NCBI GenBank assembly: GCA_001510135.1
Contig: LFER01000002.1
Coordinates: forward strand, 52,988-116,987
Length of the DNA: 64,000 bases
Origin: Alphaproteobacteria bacterium casp-alpha6
GTDB taxonomy: Bacteria > Pseudomonadota > Alphaproteobacteria > Rhodobacterales > Rhodobacteraceae
Direction: 5' to 3'
Below, piece after piece: positions 27,761 through 36,666 of the stretch (the first letter of the stretch is position 1; each line of letters starts with the position of its first letter). Both the position numbers and the translations under genes were made by a program. The notes beneath the pieces are model-generated. The model saw only the letters and a list, made by a program, of their open reading frames with translations, made no database searches and was not told where the DNA came from.

Positions 27761-28984
27761 ATGGTTAGGGCAAACAGGGTGAGCCAGAGGGTCTTGCGAA
27801 ACTGCCGCATCGCACGGATGCTTGATCAGCAAAGCGGATATGGGCTTTTGGAAGACGGCGCGCTTGTGTTGGAGGAAGGGCGGATTGTTTGGGTGGGTCG
27901 TCAGGACGCCCTGCCAGAGCCATTTGCGCAACGTCCTGCAACAGACCTTGAAGGGCGACTTGTGACGCCTGCCTTCATTGATTGTCACACACATATCGTG
28001 CATGGCGGCAACCGCGCAAAAGAGTTTGAAATGCGCCTCAATGGAGAAAGTTACGAGGCCATAGCAAAGGCCGGGGGCGGGATTATCTCAACCGTTTCTG
28101 CCACACGCCTGTCCAGTGAAGACGCGCTATTGAACGAGGCACTCCCACGGGTTGACGCTTTGATTGCAGAAGGGGTCAGCACGATTGAAATCAAATCAGG
28201 TTACGGGCTTGACCGCGATACAGAATTAAAGATGCTCCGCGTCGCGCGCCGTATCTCCAAAGTGCGTCAGGTGGAAGTGGTGACAAGCTTTCTTGGGGCC
28301 CATGCCATACCGGCAGAATACAAAGGCCGTGCTACAGAGTATATGTCCGACGTATGTTTGCCAACGCTGCGCGCGGCTGTTGCAGAAGGTTTGGTGGACG
28401 GGGTGGATGCCTTTTGCGAAGGTATTGCATTTCAGGCCGAGGAACTCGTTCCACTTTTTGAGCTGGCGCAAAGTTTGAATATCCCTATGAAACTTCATGC
28501 AGAGCAGCTTTCAAACCTCGGGGGGGCGAAATTCGCGGCCCGGTATGGGGCGCTCTCGGCGGATCATCTGGAATATCTTGATGAAAGCGGTGTTCTTGCC
28601 ATGTCAGGGGCAGGCATGGTCGCCGTTCTTTTGCCTGGGGCCTATTACACGCTGCGCGAAACGCAGATGCCGCCAGTCGATTTGTTTAGAAAATATAATG
28701 TTCCAATGGCGCTTTCGAGTGATGCAAATCCCGGCTCTTCGCCCATGACGTCGCTTCTTTTGACGATGAATATGGCCTGTACATTGTTTCGTCTCACTCC
28801 CGAAGAAGCGCTCTCTGGTGTCACGCGCAATGCTGCAAAGGCGTTAGGACTTGGCGACAGGGGTGTGATTACCGAAGGATACCGTGCCGATTTGGCTGTC
28901 TGGAATGTGAAAGATCCCGCGGAATTGGCATATCGCATCGGGTTTAACCCGCTTTATAAACGCATTTGGGGGGGGGATGGATGA
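27761..28984 (+). CDS. hutI: Imidazolonepropionase HutI
   Basis: A 407-residue amidohydrolase with the metal-binding [19 protein letters not shown] start, the KSGYGLD motif and [11 protein letters not shown], ending with [15 protein letters not shown]. It opens 4-imidazolone-5-propionate to N-formiminoglutamate. The N-terminal start is uncertain: ATG at 27761, GTG at 27755 and GTG at 27779 are all in frame and none has a strong ribosome site; the conserved part begins near 27800. Its 3' end overlaps hutH by four bases (ATGA). Confidence 0.92.
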   Translation: MVRANRVSQRVLRNCRIARMLDQQSGYGLLEDGALVLEEGRIVWVGRQDALPEPFAQRPATDLEGRLVTPAFIDCHTHIVHGGNRAKEFEMRLNGESYEAIAKAGGGIISTVSATRLSSEDALLNEALPRVDALIAEGVSTIEIKSGYGLDRDTELKMLRVARRISKVRQVEVVTSFLGAHAIPAEYKGRATEYMSDVCLPTLRAAVAEGLVDGVDAFCEGIAFQAEELVPLFELAQSLNIPMKLHAEQLSNLGGAKFAARYGALSADHLEYLDESGVLAMSGAGMVAVLLPGAYYTLRETQMPPVDLFRKYNVPMALSSDANPGSSPMTSLLLTMNMACTLFRLTPEEALSGVTRNAAKALGLGDRGVITEGYRADLAVWNVKDPAELAYRIGFNPLYKRIWGGDG

Positions 28985-30516
28985 CCATCCTAAAGCTCAA
29001 CCCCGGTCAAGTCACTTTAAAAGACCTCTTTACGATTTATCGTGACGGGGTCTCAGTGACGCTCCTTGAAACCTGCCGTCCAAGGGTTGAGGCCGCAGCC
29101 GCGCAAATTGCCAAGGCCGCAGAAGGCGAACAGCCGGTTTATGGGGTGAACACAGGATTTGGCAAGCTCGCGAGCCTCAAAATTGCGTCTGCGCAAACGG
29201 CCACCTTACAGCGTAATCTAATCCTGTCCCATTGCTGCGGCGTTGGTGAACGGATTTCAAATTCGATGGTGCGTCTGATTATTGCGCTGAAGCTTCTCTC
29301 GCTCGGGCGCGGGGCGTCGGGTGTGCGCTGGGACGTCATTGATTTGATGCAGAACATGTTGATCAAAGGGGTCACACCTGTGATTCCAGCACAGGGGTCC
29401 GTCGGGGCCTCAGGCGATCTTGCACCTCTTGCACATATGAGTGCAGTGCTGATCGGGGAGGGAGAGGCCGATTTTCAGGGCGAAACACTTCAAGGGGGAA
29501 AGGCGCTGCTGAAGGCAGGTCTGCGCCCCGTGACGCTTGGCCCCAAAGAGGGATTGGCTCTCATCAACGGGACCCAGTTTTCAACAGCATTTGCGCTGGC
29601 CGGTTTGTTCGAAGCATGGAAGCTTGCGCAATCAGCCCTGATAATTTCAGCGATGTCGACAGATGCGATCATGGGATCAACCGCGCCGCTGCATCCTGAA
29701 ATTCATGCACTCAGAGGTCACAGAGGCCAAATCGAGGTGGCGGCCTTGATGCGTGCGATCCTGAACGGGTCTGAGATCCGTGAAAGCCACCGCGACGGGG
29801 ACAGCCGCGTGCAGGATCCCTATTGCATCCGCTGCCAACCGCAAGTCACGGGGGCCGCGATGGATATCTTGCGGCAGGCTGCCCATACGCTTTGTATTGA
29901 GGCCAACGCCGCAACCGACAATCCGCTCGTTCTGATAGATGAGGGACGGATCGTGTCTGGCGGAAATTTTCATGCAGAGCCCGTTGGCTTTGCAGCGGAC
30001 ATGATCGCGCTTGCTTTGTCTGAAATTGGTTCGATCGCGCAACGGCGTGTTGCTTTGATGGTGGACCCAACACTTTCCTTTGACCTGCCTCCTTTTCTAA
30101 CTCCTCAGCCGGGCTTAAATTCGGGATTCATGATTGCCGAAGTGACCACTGCAGCGCTGATGAGTGAAAACAAACATCTGGCAAACCCTTGCGTTACGGA
30201 CAGTACGCCCACCTCTGCCAATCAAGAAGACCACGTATCCATGGCCGCTCATGGGGCATTTCGCCTGCTCAGGATGTCCCAGAACCTTAAAAAGATTATT
30301 GCGATTGAACTCCTTTGCGCGGCGCAGGGTGTAGAATTTAGAGCGCCTCTAAAGACCAGCCTGCCTTTGCAAGCCTGTATTGACGCCTTGCGCAAAGATA
30401 TTCCGCCACTGCGAGAAGACCGCTATCTTGCCAAAGACATTGAGCGTGCCTCGGAGTTCGTGGGATCCGGTGCGTGCTTAAGGCTTGTCTCAATCCCTAT
30501 CCCCGAATTGGATTAG
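28981..30516 (+). CDS. hutH: Histidine ammonia-lyase HutH
   Basis: A 511-residue lyase with the MIO-forming Ala-Ser-Gly triad in [16 protein letters not shown] near residue 140, [11 protein letters not shown], and [15 protein letters not shown]. It deaminates L-histidine to urocanate. The start at 28981 (ATGACC) overlaps the hutI stop and follows a run of G residues; translational coupling with hutI is likely. hutU follows after 86 bases. Confidence 0.95.
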   Translation: MTILKLNPGQVTLKDLFTIYRDGVSVTLLETCRPRVEAAAAQIAKAAEGEQPVYGVNTGFGKLASLKIASAQTATLQRNLILSHCCGVGERISNSMVRLIIALKLLSLGRGASGVRWDVIDLMQNMLIKGVTPVIPAQGSVGASGDLAPLAHMSAVLIGEGEADFQGETLQGGKALLKAGLRPVTLGPKEGLALINGTQFSTAFALAGLFEAWKLAQSALIISAMSTDAIMGSTAPLHPEIHALRGHRGQIEVAALMRAILNGSEIRESHRDGDSRVQDPYCIRCQPQVTGAAMDILRQAAHTLCIEANAATDNPLVLIDEGRIVSGGNFHAEPVGFAADMIALALSEIGSIAQRRVALMVDPTLSFDLPPFLTPQPGLNSGFMIAEVTTAALMSENKHLANPCVTDSTPTSANQEDHVSMAAHGAFRLLRMSQNLKKIIAIELLCAAQGVEFRAPLKTSLPLQACIDALRKDIPPLREDRYLAKDIERASEFVGSGACLRLVSIPIPELD

Positions 30517-30602
30517 ATCGGATGCAGGTGATCCGCAAAGACGACAGGACGAGGTTTGGCCAATGACACGCCCAAAATCCCCGTTTATGAAAGGAGATTG
30601 AT

Positions 30603-32276
30603 ATGGTTGATCGGAAAAATACCCGCGATATTTACCCCCCGACGGGCAGCAAACTGACTGCCAAAAGCTGGATGACAGAGGCGCCAATGCGGATGCTGAT
30701 GAACAATCTTCATCCCGGCGTGGCGGAAAACCCCCATGAATTGGTGGTCTATGGCGGCATTGGACGCGCGGCGCGCAGCTGGCAGGATTTTGATGCGATC
30801 GTTGACAGCCTCAAAACGCTCGAGGAGACCCAAACTCTTCTGGTGCAATCTGGAAAACCGGTGGGCGTGTTTGAAACTCACAAAGACGCCCCGCGCGTAC
30901 TGATTGCCAATTCCAATTTGGTGCCCCATTGGGCCACATGGGACCATTTTAACGAACTCGATAAAAAGGGGCTGGCCATGTATGGTCAGATGACGGCCGG
31001 GTCCTGGATTTATATTGGAACACAAGGCATTGTGCAGGGCACCTATGAAACCTTTGTGGAGGCGGGACGTCAGCATTACGATGGCAACCTCAAAGGGCGC
31101 TGGATTTTGACGGGTGGCCTTGGTGGTATGGGGGGGGCGCAGCCGCTTGCTGCTGTTATGGCGGGGGCCTGTTGTCTTGCAGTGGAATGTAATCCCGATA
31201 GTATCGATTTTCGTCTGCGCACCAAATATCTTGATGAGCGCGCTGATACCCTTGATGACGCTTTGGCGATGATTGAGGACTGGACCAAAAGAGGTGAGGC
31301 AAAATCTGTCGGCCTTCTTGGCAATGCGGCAGAGATTTTCCCTGAACTCGTCCGCCGTGGTGTGAGACCCGATATTGTCACTGATCAGACAAGCGCACAT
31401 GATCCGTTAAACGGATATCTGCCTCTTGGGTGGGGATTGGCGGAATGGCGCGAAAAGCGTCAAAGCGATCCAAAAGCCGTGGAAAAAGCTGCGCGCGCCT
31501 CTATGAAAACGCATGTGGCCGCTATGGTGGATTTCTGGAATATGGGGGTACCAACCCTTGATTATGGAAATAACATCCGCCAAGTGGCGCTGGACGAAGG
31601 TCTTGAAAATGCATTTGATTTTCCGGGCTTTGTTCCAGCCTATATCCGTCCCTTATTCTGCCGCGGCATCGGACCGTTTCGCTGGGCGGCACTTTCGGGG
31701 GATCCCGAGGATATTTATAAGACCGATCAAAAGGTAAAGGAACTTTTGCCCCATGACACGCATCTGCACAACTGGCTTGATATGGCACGGGCACGGATAT
31801 CGTTTCAGGGTTTGCCTGCAAGGATTTGTTGGGTTGGGCTTGGGGTACGCGATAAATTGGGGCTAGCCTTCAACGAAATGGTGCGTACCGGTGAATTGTC
31901 AGCGCCTGTTGTGATTGGGCGGGACCATTTGGATAGTGGCTCTGTCGCCTCTCCAAACCGAGAAACTGAAGCGATGAGGGACGGGTCCGACGCAGTATCT
32001 GACTGGCCTCTGTTAAATGCGCTGCTGAATACAGCTTCTGGCGCTACATGGGTGTCGCTGCATCATGGGGGCGGCGTTGGCATGGGCTTTAGCCAGCACG
32101 CAGGCATGGTTATTTGTGCAGATGGTACAGAGGATGCTGCACGGCGTCTTCGGCGCGTTTTGTGGAACGATCCTGCCACAGGGGTCATGCGCCACGCTGA
32201 CGCCGGATATGAAGATGCCCAAGCCTGTGCAAGGGAAAACGGCCTTAACCTGCCGGGCATCCTTGGTCGCGATTAA
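30603..32276 (+). CDS. hutU: Urocanate hydratase HutU
   Basis: A 557-residue urocanase of usual length. Family signatures seen include [30 protein letters not shown] and [11 protein letters not shown] (the NAD+ site), [17 protein letters not shown], and [14 protein letters not shown]. It converts urocanate to imidazolonepropionate using NAD+ as an electrophile. Strong AAAGGAG site before ATG at 30603. It is the last hut gene; convergent with bchO after 59 bases. Confidence 0.96.
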   Translation: MVDRKNTRDIYPPTGSKLTAKSWMTEAPMRMLMNNLHPGVAENPHELVVYGGIGRAARSWQDFDAIVDSLKTLEETQTLLVQSGKPVGVFETHKDAPRVLIANSNLVPHWATWDHFNELDKKGLAMYGQMTAGSWIYIGTQGIVQGTYETFVEAGRQHYDGNLKGRWILTGGLGGMGGAQPLAAVMAGACCLAVECNPDSIDFRLRTKYLDERADTLDDALAMIEDWTKRGEAKSVGLLGNAAEIFPELVRRGVRPDIVTDQTSAHDPLNGYLPLGWGLAEWREKRQSDPKAVEKAARASMKTHVAAMVDFWNMGVPTLDYGNNIRQVALDEGLENAFDFPGFVPAYIRPLFCRGIGPFRWAALSGDPEDIYKTDQKVKELLPHDTHLHNWLDMARARISFQGLPARICWVGLGVRDKLGLAFNEMVRTGELSAPVVIGRDHLDSGSVASPNRETEAMRDGSDAVSDWPLLNALLNTASGATWVSLHHGGGVGMGFSQHAGMVICADGTEDAARRLRRVLWNDPATGVMRHADAGYEDAQACARENGLNLPGILGRD

Positions 32277-32335
32277 ACGACCCCCCCTGCACCTGCGGAA
32301 CAAAGATCGTACCTGCGCCCTTTACCCCAGTCTTG

Positions 32336-33202
32336 TCAGGTGCCGGTTTGTTGTGTCTTGATAAACCGGATGATTTCATCACAGATTAATTCAGGGGCTT
32401 CCTCATGAGCCAGATGCCCAAGATCAGGCAGGTCCAGACTTTGGGCGGCAGGCAATTTCACAGCAATATCGCGCGATACCGTTGGCGGCACCGTACCATC
32501 TTTTGCGCCAGTCATTAAAAGTGTTGGTGTGTCCAGATTGTCCAAATTTAGCAGCAACCGTTCTAAATTCCATTGCGACATCATCAACAAAGCCCCTTCT
32601 ACATGGTTGCGATCTCGAAACAGCGCTTTGTAGCGGGAAAGTTGCACATCGTTTAGGCGTGATCCTGTCTCTTTCATAAGCTTTTCTACTCTGGTCGGAT
32701 TGCGTCCGAGCCCTGCAAGGTAACTTGGAACAAATGGATTGAGTGAGATAAATTTTGCTATCATCGGAAAGGCCCAGCTTGCGATGCCGCCAAATTTGCT
32801 GAGTGCGGCGTTTAGGCCGATCACACCGCTCAGCGGGAGCGACTTTGACAGTTCCAACGCAATGGCGGCGCCAGCAGAATGGCCAATGATAAAGTTGGGT
32901 ACGATCTTTTGGTCTTGGCAAAGTGTCATGATGTCTGCCGCCATATGGGTCAGGCTGCTTCGTTGTTTTGTGCCAAGCCTTGTGAATCCATGTCCGGGAA
33001 GGTCAATGGCGATGACTTTGCAAGTCAAGCTCAACCGCTGAAACAGCCCATCCCAACTGTGGGTGGAAGCACCCGTTCCATGCAACAACAGCACAGTTGC
33101 ACCGCTGCCCTTTTTTTGAATGTGCCAGCTGTGTTTTCCTGAGGGTGCGAAATAGGATGCATCCGCATTCGGCCAGTCGGCCTTATGGCTCTCCCAGTCC
33201 AT
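32336..33202 (-). CDS. bchO: Magnesium-chelatase accessory alpha/beta hydrolase BchO
   Basis: A 288-residue alpha/beta hydrolase. It has the oxyanion loop LLHGTGASTHSWDG, the nucleophile elbow GHSAGAA and a late MTGAKDGTVPP and LGHLAHEEAP, the last with the catalytic His. BchO is found in bacteriochlorophyll gene clusters next to bchD and thought to assist magnesium chelation, though its substrate is unknown. Its ATG overlaps the bchD stop (ATGA). It marks the left edge of the photosynthesis genes; hutU lies directly beyond. Confidence 0.92.
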   Translation of the reverse strand: MDWESHKADWPNADASYFAPSGKHSWHIQKKGSGATVLLLHGTGASTHSWDGLFQRLSLTCKVIAIDLPGHGFTRLGTKQRSSLTHMAADIMTLCQDQKIVPNFIIGHSAGAAIALELSKSLPLSGVIGLNAALSKFGGIASWAFPMIAKFISLNPFVPSYLAGLGRNPTRVEKLMKETGSRLNDVQLSRYKALFRDRNHVEGALLMMSQWNLERLLLNLDNLDTPTLLMTGAKDGTVPPTVSRDIAVKLPAAQSLDLPDLGHLAHEEAPELICDEIIRFIKTQQTGT

Positions 33203-34860
33203 CAGATTTCAAGCTCTGCCCCGATGGTCTTGGAAATGCTCTGCGCATTGGCCCTTGGGAGTGCGAAATAGCTCGCCTGCATATCGCGCGCGACGTGCTC
33301 AAGTGCTTGGTTTGGTCTGTTGCCGACATCTAACATGACAGAGCGCACCCCTGAAGAGGCAATCCACCGACCTATGTGGTGGGCATTCTCCATTGCTTTG
33401 GTCCGATCTGGGGTCCCCTCAAGGGTGATGTTCGCGCGGCCATCTGTTAAGACAACGACCAAAGGGGTTTTACCTTGAGAGGCGCATTTTTGTGCTAAGT
33501 CTCCTGCAGCCTTGATCCCCATGGCCAAAGGGGTGCCCCCGCCGCCGGGCAATTCGGCGAGCCGCCTCTTGGTTTGAACAAGTGAGCGGGTCGGGGGAAG
33601 GAGAAGATCTGCTTGGGAATTTCTAAATCCAATCAGGGCGACGTGATCGCGGCGCGCATAGGCTTGTGCGAGCAACAGTTCAACGGCACCTTTGGCCTCA
33701 GACAGGCGCGCCAGAGCTGCAGAGCCAGAGGCGTCGACGGCAAAAATAACCACTCTTTCGGATCTGGTTTCATAGCGTTTGACGTGTATATCGTCGGGAT
33801 AGATCAGGACCGGTCGGACCGTTTTTGAATGTGCTCGCCGAATAGTTTGAAACGGCGCGGCAGCCCTGAGTGTAGCCACAACATCAATGCGGTTCTGTCC
33901 ATCCAGCTTGCCTTTGCGCGGCGGTTTTGGTCGCCCGCGGGTTTTGCTTTTTGTCTGCGTACCAAATCCGATCCCCGCGGTTTTTGCGCGACTTTTTTGC
34001 AGTTTCAGCGTTTCAAGAAAATCTTCAGGCAAAAGCGCTTTGACCGCGTCAATCAAGATCTCATTTGGTAGATCAAGACCAGTGCCGGACGGATCACCTT
34101 CGTCCTCATCCGCGTTATCGTTTTGGGGTGGTGGAGGTGGGTCATCGCCGTCAGAGGCTTGCGGTATCTGTGTCGCGCGGCTTGGAAACACCAGTTCTGC
34201 GCCGATTTCGAGGTCTTCGGCCTCAACAGATGCACGGGTATTGGCCATGGCGTTTGCTTTTGCAACATTGAGCGCCAGAAGGGGCGCCCGCATCGAAGAA
34301 ATGCCAAAACTCTCTGCCAGCAACGATAACGTGCGCATATCCTTGACCGAGGCACTTGCAAGCTCTGTCCCTGCGGCTCCTTCAGGTATCTGCAAGTCTG
34401 TATCGCTGTGATGCAGGTCAGAGAGATCAAAGTAAAAAGCAAGCCGTTCTCTTAACGATTGCGGAACCGCTTCGCCGTCAACCCCTTCGTCCAATGCGAT
34501 AAAGGGGCTGATCGTTCCTTGATCCATCGCCTGACAGAGCCGCGCGGCAGTCTGCAGCGGGACACGTTCAGCCATCGTCAGTTCGAACCAGCCGGATCTT
34601 TGCAAAAGGCCCGTGGTCATGCTGAGGCGCCCGTTCGCAATAGTGGCAACAACGTCGACACCCCCGTAGAATTGTTCGTCAGTCATATTTGGATGGAGTC
34701 TGGTCGTCGGTCCCGCAATCATGCGGATCATGGACAAAAGTCTGTCACGGACAGGGCCGGCGCGGACGCGAAATACCGCCCCCTTTAACCCTTGCGGATC
34801 AAGGGCCAGCAGGTGCAGCGCCAATTGGACCTGCGTCCATATATGCTCGCCTCGCGTCAT
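33202..34860 (-). CDS. bchD: Magnesium chelatase subunit BchD
   Basis: A 552-residue subunit: a degenerate AAA+ N-terminal part (residues 1-220), an acidic and proline-rich linker near residues 230-260 (DDPPPPPQNDNADEDEGD) and a C-terminal von Willebrand factor A domain with the MIDAS motif DASGSAAL and TDGRANITLEGTPDR. BchD bridges BchI and BchH in inserting magnesium into protoporphyrin IX; BchH is not in this window. Start ATG at 34860 overlaps the bchI stop. Part of crtA-bchI-bchD-bchO. Confidence 0.95.
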   Translation of the reverse strand: MTRGEHIWTQVQLALHLLALDPQGLKGAVFRVRAGPVRDRLLSMIRMIAGPTTRLHPNMTDEQFYGGVDVVATIANGRLSMTTGLLQRSGWFELTMAERVPLQTAARLCQAMDQGTISPFIALDEGVDGEAVPQSLRERLAFYFDLSDLHHSDTDLQIPEGAAGTELASASVKDMRTLSLLAESFGISSMRAPLLALNVAKANAMANTRASVEAEDLEIGAELVFPSRATQIPQASDGDDPPPPPQNDNADEDEGDPSGTGLDLPNEILIDAVKALLPEDFLETLKLQKSRAKTAGIGFGTQTKSKTRGRPKPPRKGKLDGQNRIDVVATLRAAAPFQTIRRAHSKTVRPVLIYPDDIHVKRYETRSERVVIFAVDASGSAALARLSEAKGAVELLLAQAYARRDHVALIGFRNSQADLLLPPTRSLVQTKRRLAELPGGGGTPLAMGIKAAGDLAQKCASQGKTPLVVVLTDGRANITLEGTPDRTKAMENAHHIGRWIASSGVRSVMLDVGNRPNQALEHVARDMQASYFALPRANAQSISKTIGAELEI

Positions 34861-35861
34861 CCCAAGATTTCGGAAACGGCTCTTTCAACCCGCGCGCCTG
34901 ATCCGGCCTCATCCAAAGGATCGCGGCGCAAGCGATGGGACAAAGCCAATGGTGCGATCGAGCGCAGATGCGTGTTTTCTACTGTGGGTTTACCTTCATA
35001 GGCGGCAAGAGCGCGGCTGGCACGAAGCAAGGTCAATTCCCCCCGCAGACCGTCCGCCCCCAGATTTACACAAAGTTCTGCACAATCACGCAGAATTTTT
35101 TTCGGCGATTTGATGGACTTAAGCGCGGCGCGCGCGGCGAGGATAGCGTTTCGAACCTTCGCTTCCTCCGGTGCCCATTTTTGGATGAATTTCTTGGGAT
35201 TGCGCTCAAAGGCATCGCGCCGTTCAATGACGCTGACGCGCTGCTCTATGTCCGCGGGGGAGCTCACTTCGACTGAAAGCCCAAAGCGGTCCAATAATTG
35301 CGGTCGCAATTCGCCTTCTTCGGGATTTCCCGATCCCACGAGGACAAATTTGGCGGCGTGGCGGATGGAAAGCCCCTCGCGTTCCACAAGGTTTTCACCC
35401 GATTGCGCAACATCCAAGAGAAGATCTACAATATGATCTTCCAACAAATTAACTTCATCTATGTAAAGATATCCCCGATTGGCACGTGCCAATAACCCTG
35501 GCTGAAAGGCTTTTTCCCCTTTCGTTAAGGCCCGTTCAATATCCAGCGCGCCGGTGACCCGATCCTCTGAAACGCCAAGCGGCAGGTCAACGACTGGCGT
35601 TTGGCGCATGACGCTGGTCTTCGATACATTTTGGGCCCAGTCTGGCACCTCTCTGGAAAATTCGGAATTGACGGGACATCCGTCAATCACGGAAATTTCC
35701 GGCAAAAGGGCCGCCAATGCCCGCACAGCCGTGGATTTTCCGGTGCCGCGATCTCCGAAAACCAACACTCCGCCAATGGTGGGGTCAATCGCTGTGAGGA
35801 TCATCGCCTGCTTCATCTGATCCTGACCCACGATGGCAGAGAAGGGAAAATTGTTAGGCAT
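34857..35861 (-). CDS. bchI: Magnesium chelatase ATPase subunit BchI
   Basis: A 334-residue AAA+ ATPase, with Walker A GDRGTGKSTAVRA near residue 38 and Walker B YLYIDEVNLLEDH, and a sensor GSGNPEEGELRPQLLDRFGL. The reading frame is open for 71 residues further upstream, but that is the crtA 3' part read in another frame: the ATG at 35861 begins the conserved NFPFSAIVGQDQMK. It overlaps the crtA stop by 8 bases. It powers magnesium insertion together with BchD. Confidence 0.96.
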   Translation of the reverse strand: MPNNFPFSAIVGQDQMKQAMILTAIDPTIGGVLVFGDRGTGKSTAVRALAALLPEISVIDGCPVNSEFSREVPDWAQNVSKTSVMRQTPVVDLPLGVSEDRVTGALDIERALTKGEKAFQPGLLARANRGYLYIDEVNLLEDHIVDLLLDVAQSGENLVEREGLSIRHAAKFVLVGSGNPEEGELRPQLLDRFGLSVEVSSPADIEQRVSVIERRDAFERNPKKFIQKWAPEEAKVRNAILAARAALKSIKSPKKILRDCAELCVNLGADGLRGELTLLRASRALAAYEGKPTVENTHLRSIAPLALSHRLRRDPLDEAGSGARVERAVSEILG

Positions 35862-36561
35862 GGTTTTGTTCCAATTGTAGTGGGTCGTGCCCGTTCCAGC
35901 TGCCCTGTGTTCCAAGGACGTTAAAACGGGCATAAAGTTCTTCTTTGAACCAAAGACCGTCTCGCACAGCCTGAATGGCCTGCGCATGCGGGCCATCTCG
36001 TCTTGCAAAGGCAGCCATGCTTTTCGTGTCCGGCCAGATAGAAAAGGTGATTTGGTGAAAAAATGGCACTTCACCGATGCCGATTTTGAACATTACGTCC
36101 GGATTTGTTCCGATCACATCGCTGATGGCAGGAACGCGGTCCCAGAATTTCAACAGGATAGAGGGTTTGATCGTTGCCCGTGTAAGAGCGGCGATCGGTC
36201 CGCCGGAAAAGGCGTGTTCGGCTTCAAAAGGAGCGGTGCCAGACCACCTCCCTCGTACAGAAGTGGTGCCAAGGTATATTGTCCAGCTTTCGGCGCTCAT
36301 CCTCTGATAGCGGTCAAAAATCCCTGCATGTCCCAACGTCTGTTCCGCGGTGGGCTGATCGGGCCAGACGCATAAGATCGCGTATACGGCTGTGTTGGGA
36401 CGGGGGGTAAAGCCTTCCCCTGTACCTGATCCGCAAAGTTTCCAAAATTGTAAGGAAGACAGGCGCGCAAAGTGCATTCGGGCAAAGCCCATCATGGCAA
36501 AGGCCCAAAGCCGCGCAAGACGCGTGTCAAAGCGATAAAAACTTATCGTCACAACCTGAAT
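35854..36561 (-). CDS. crtA: Spheroidene monooxygenase CrtA (start codon appears to be ATT)
   Basis: CrtA of 235 residues if read from 36561. Conserved stretches are RLWAFAMMGFARMHF, FWKLCGSGTGEGFTP, NTAVYAILCVWP, FEAEHAF and FKIGIGEVPFFHQITFSIWPD. It oxidises spheroidene to spheroidenone, the ketocarotenoid made under oxygen. The family N-terminus (M-Q-V-V-T) aligns with I-Q-V-V-T here, whose first codon is ATT at 36561-36559, five bases after an AAGGGGA ribosome site (36567-36573). The only upstream in-frame ATGs are at 36612 and 36633; they would add 17 or 24 residues without homology and lack ribosome sites. It is first of crtA-bchIDO and diverges from crtI across tandem PpsR boxes. Confidence 0.9.
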   Translation of the reverse strand: MQVVTISFYRFDTRLARLWAFAMMGFARMHFARLSSLQFWKLCGSGTGEGFTPRPNTAVYAILCVWPDQPTAEQTLGHAGIFDRYQRMSAESWTIYLGTTSVRGRWSGTAPFEAEHAFSGGPIAALTRATIKPSILLKFWDRVPAISDVIGTNPDVMFKIGIGEVPFFHQITFSIWPDTKSMAAFARRDGPHAQAIQAVRDGLWFKEELYARFNVLGTQGSWNGHDPLQLEQNHA

Positions 36562-36623
36562 AACAGTCCCCTTGCATACGTAGAGTGGCCTTTTGTCCGT
36601 ATCAAAGCACATCAAGAAAGAGT

Positions 36624-36641
36624 TGTAAATCAAACTAGACA
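36624..36641. promoter_or_regulatory. PpsR/CrtJ box 1, crtA-crtI
   Basis: A perfect TGT-N12-ACA palindrome core in the divergent crtA/crtI promoter. PpsR/CrtJ binds pairs of these boxes and represses bch and crt genes under oxygen. The partner box begins 7 bases further right. Confidence 0.85.
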
Positions 36642-36648
36642 GTTATAC

Positions 36649-36666
36649 TGTACATAATTAATGACA
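36649..36666. promoter_or_regulatory. PpsR/CrtJ box 2, crtA-crtI
   Basis: Second TGT-N12-ACA, separated by 7 bases from box 1 and overlapping the first six bases of crtI (start codon included). Spacing and tandem arrangement match the cooperative sites of Rhodobacter. A TATACT candidate -10 sits at 36644-36649 between the two boxes. Confidence 0.8.

Noticed and set aside
30585-31400. A 271-residue open frame on the minus strand
   Set aside because: Opposite hutU, no ribosome site or motif; a shadow of its codon use.
32277-32335. Terminator between hutU and bchO
   Set aside because: C-rich stretches are present but I found no stable stem with a T-run on either strand.
36612-36633. ATG codons as crtA starts
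   Set aside because: They add non-conserved residues, lack ribosome sites, and the 36633 one lies within PpsR box 1.
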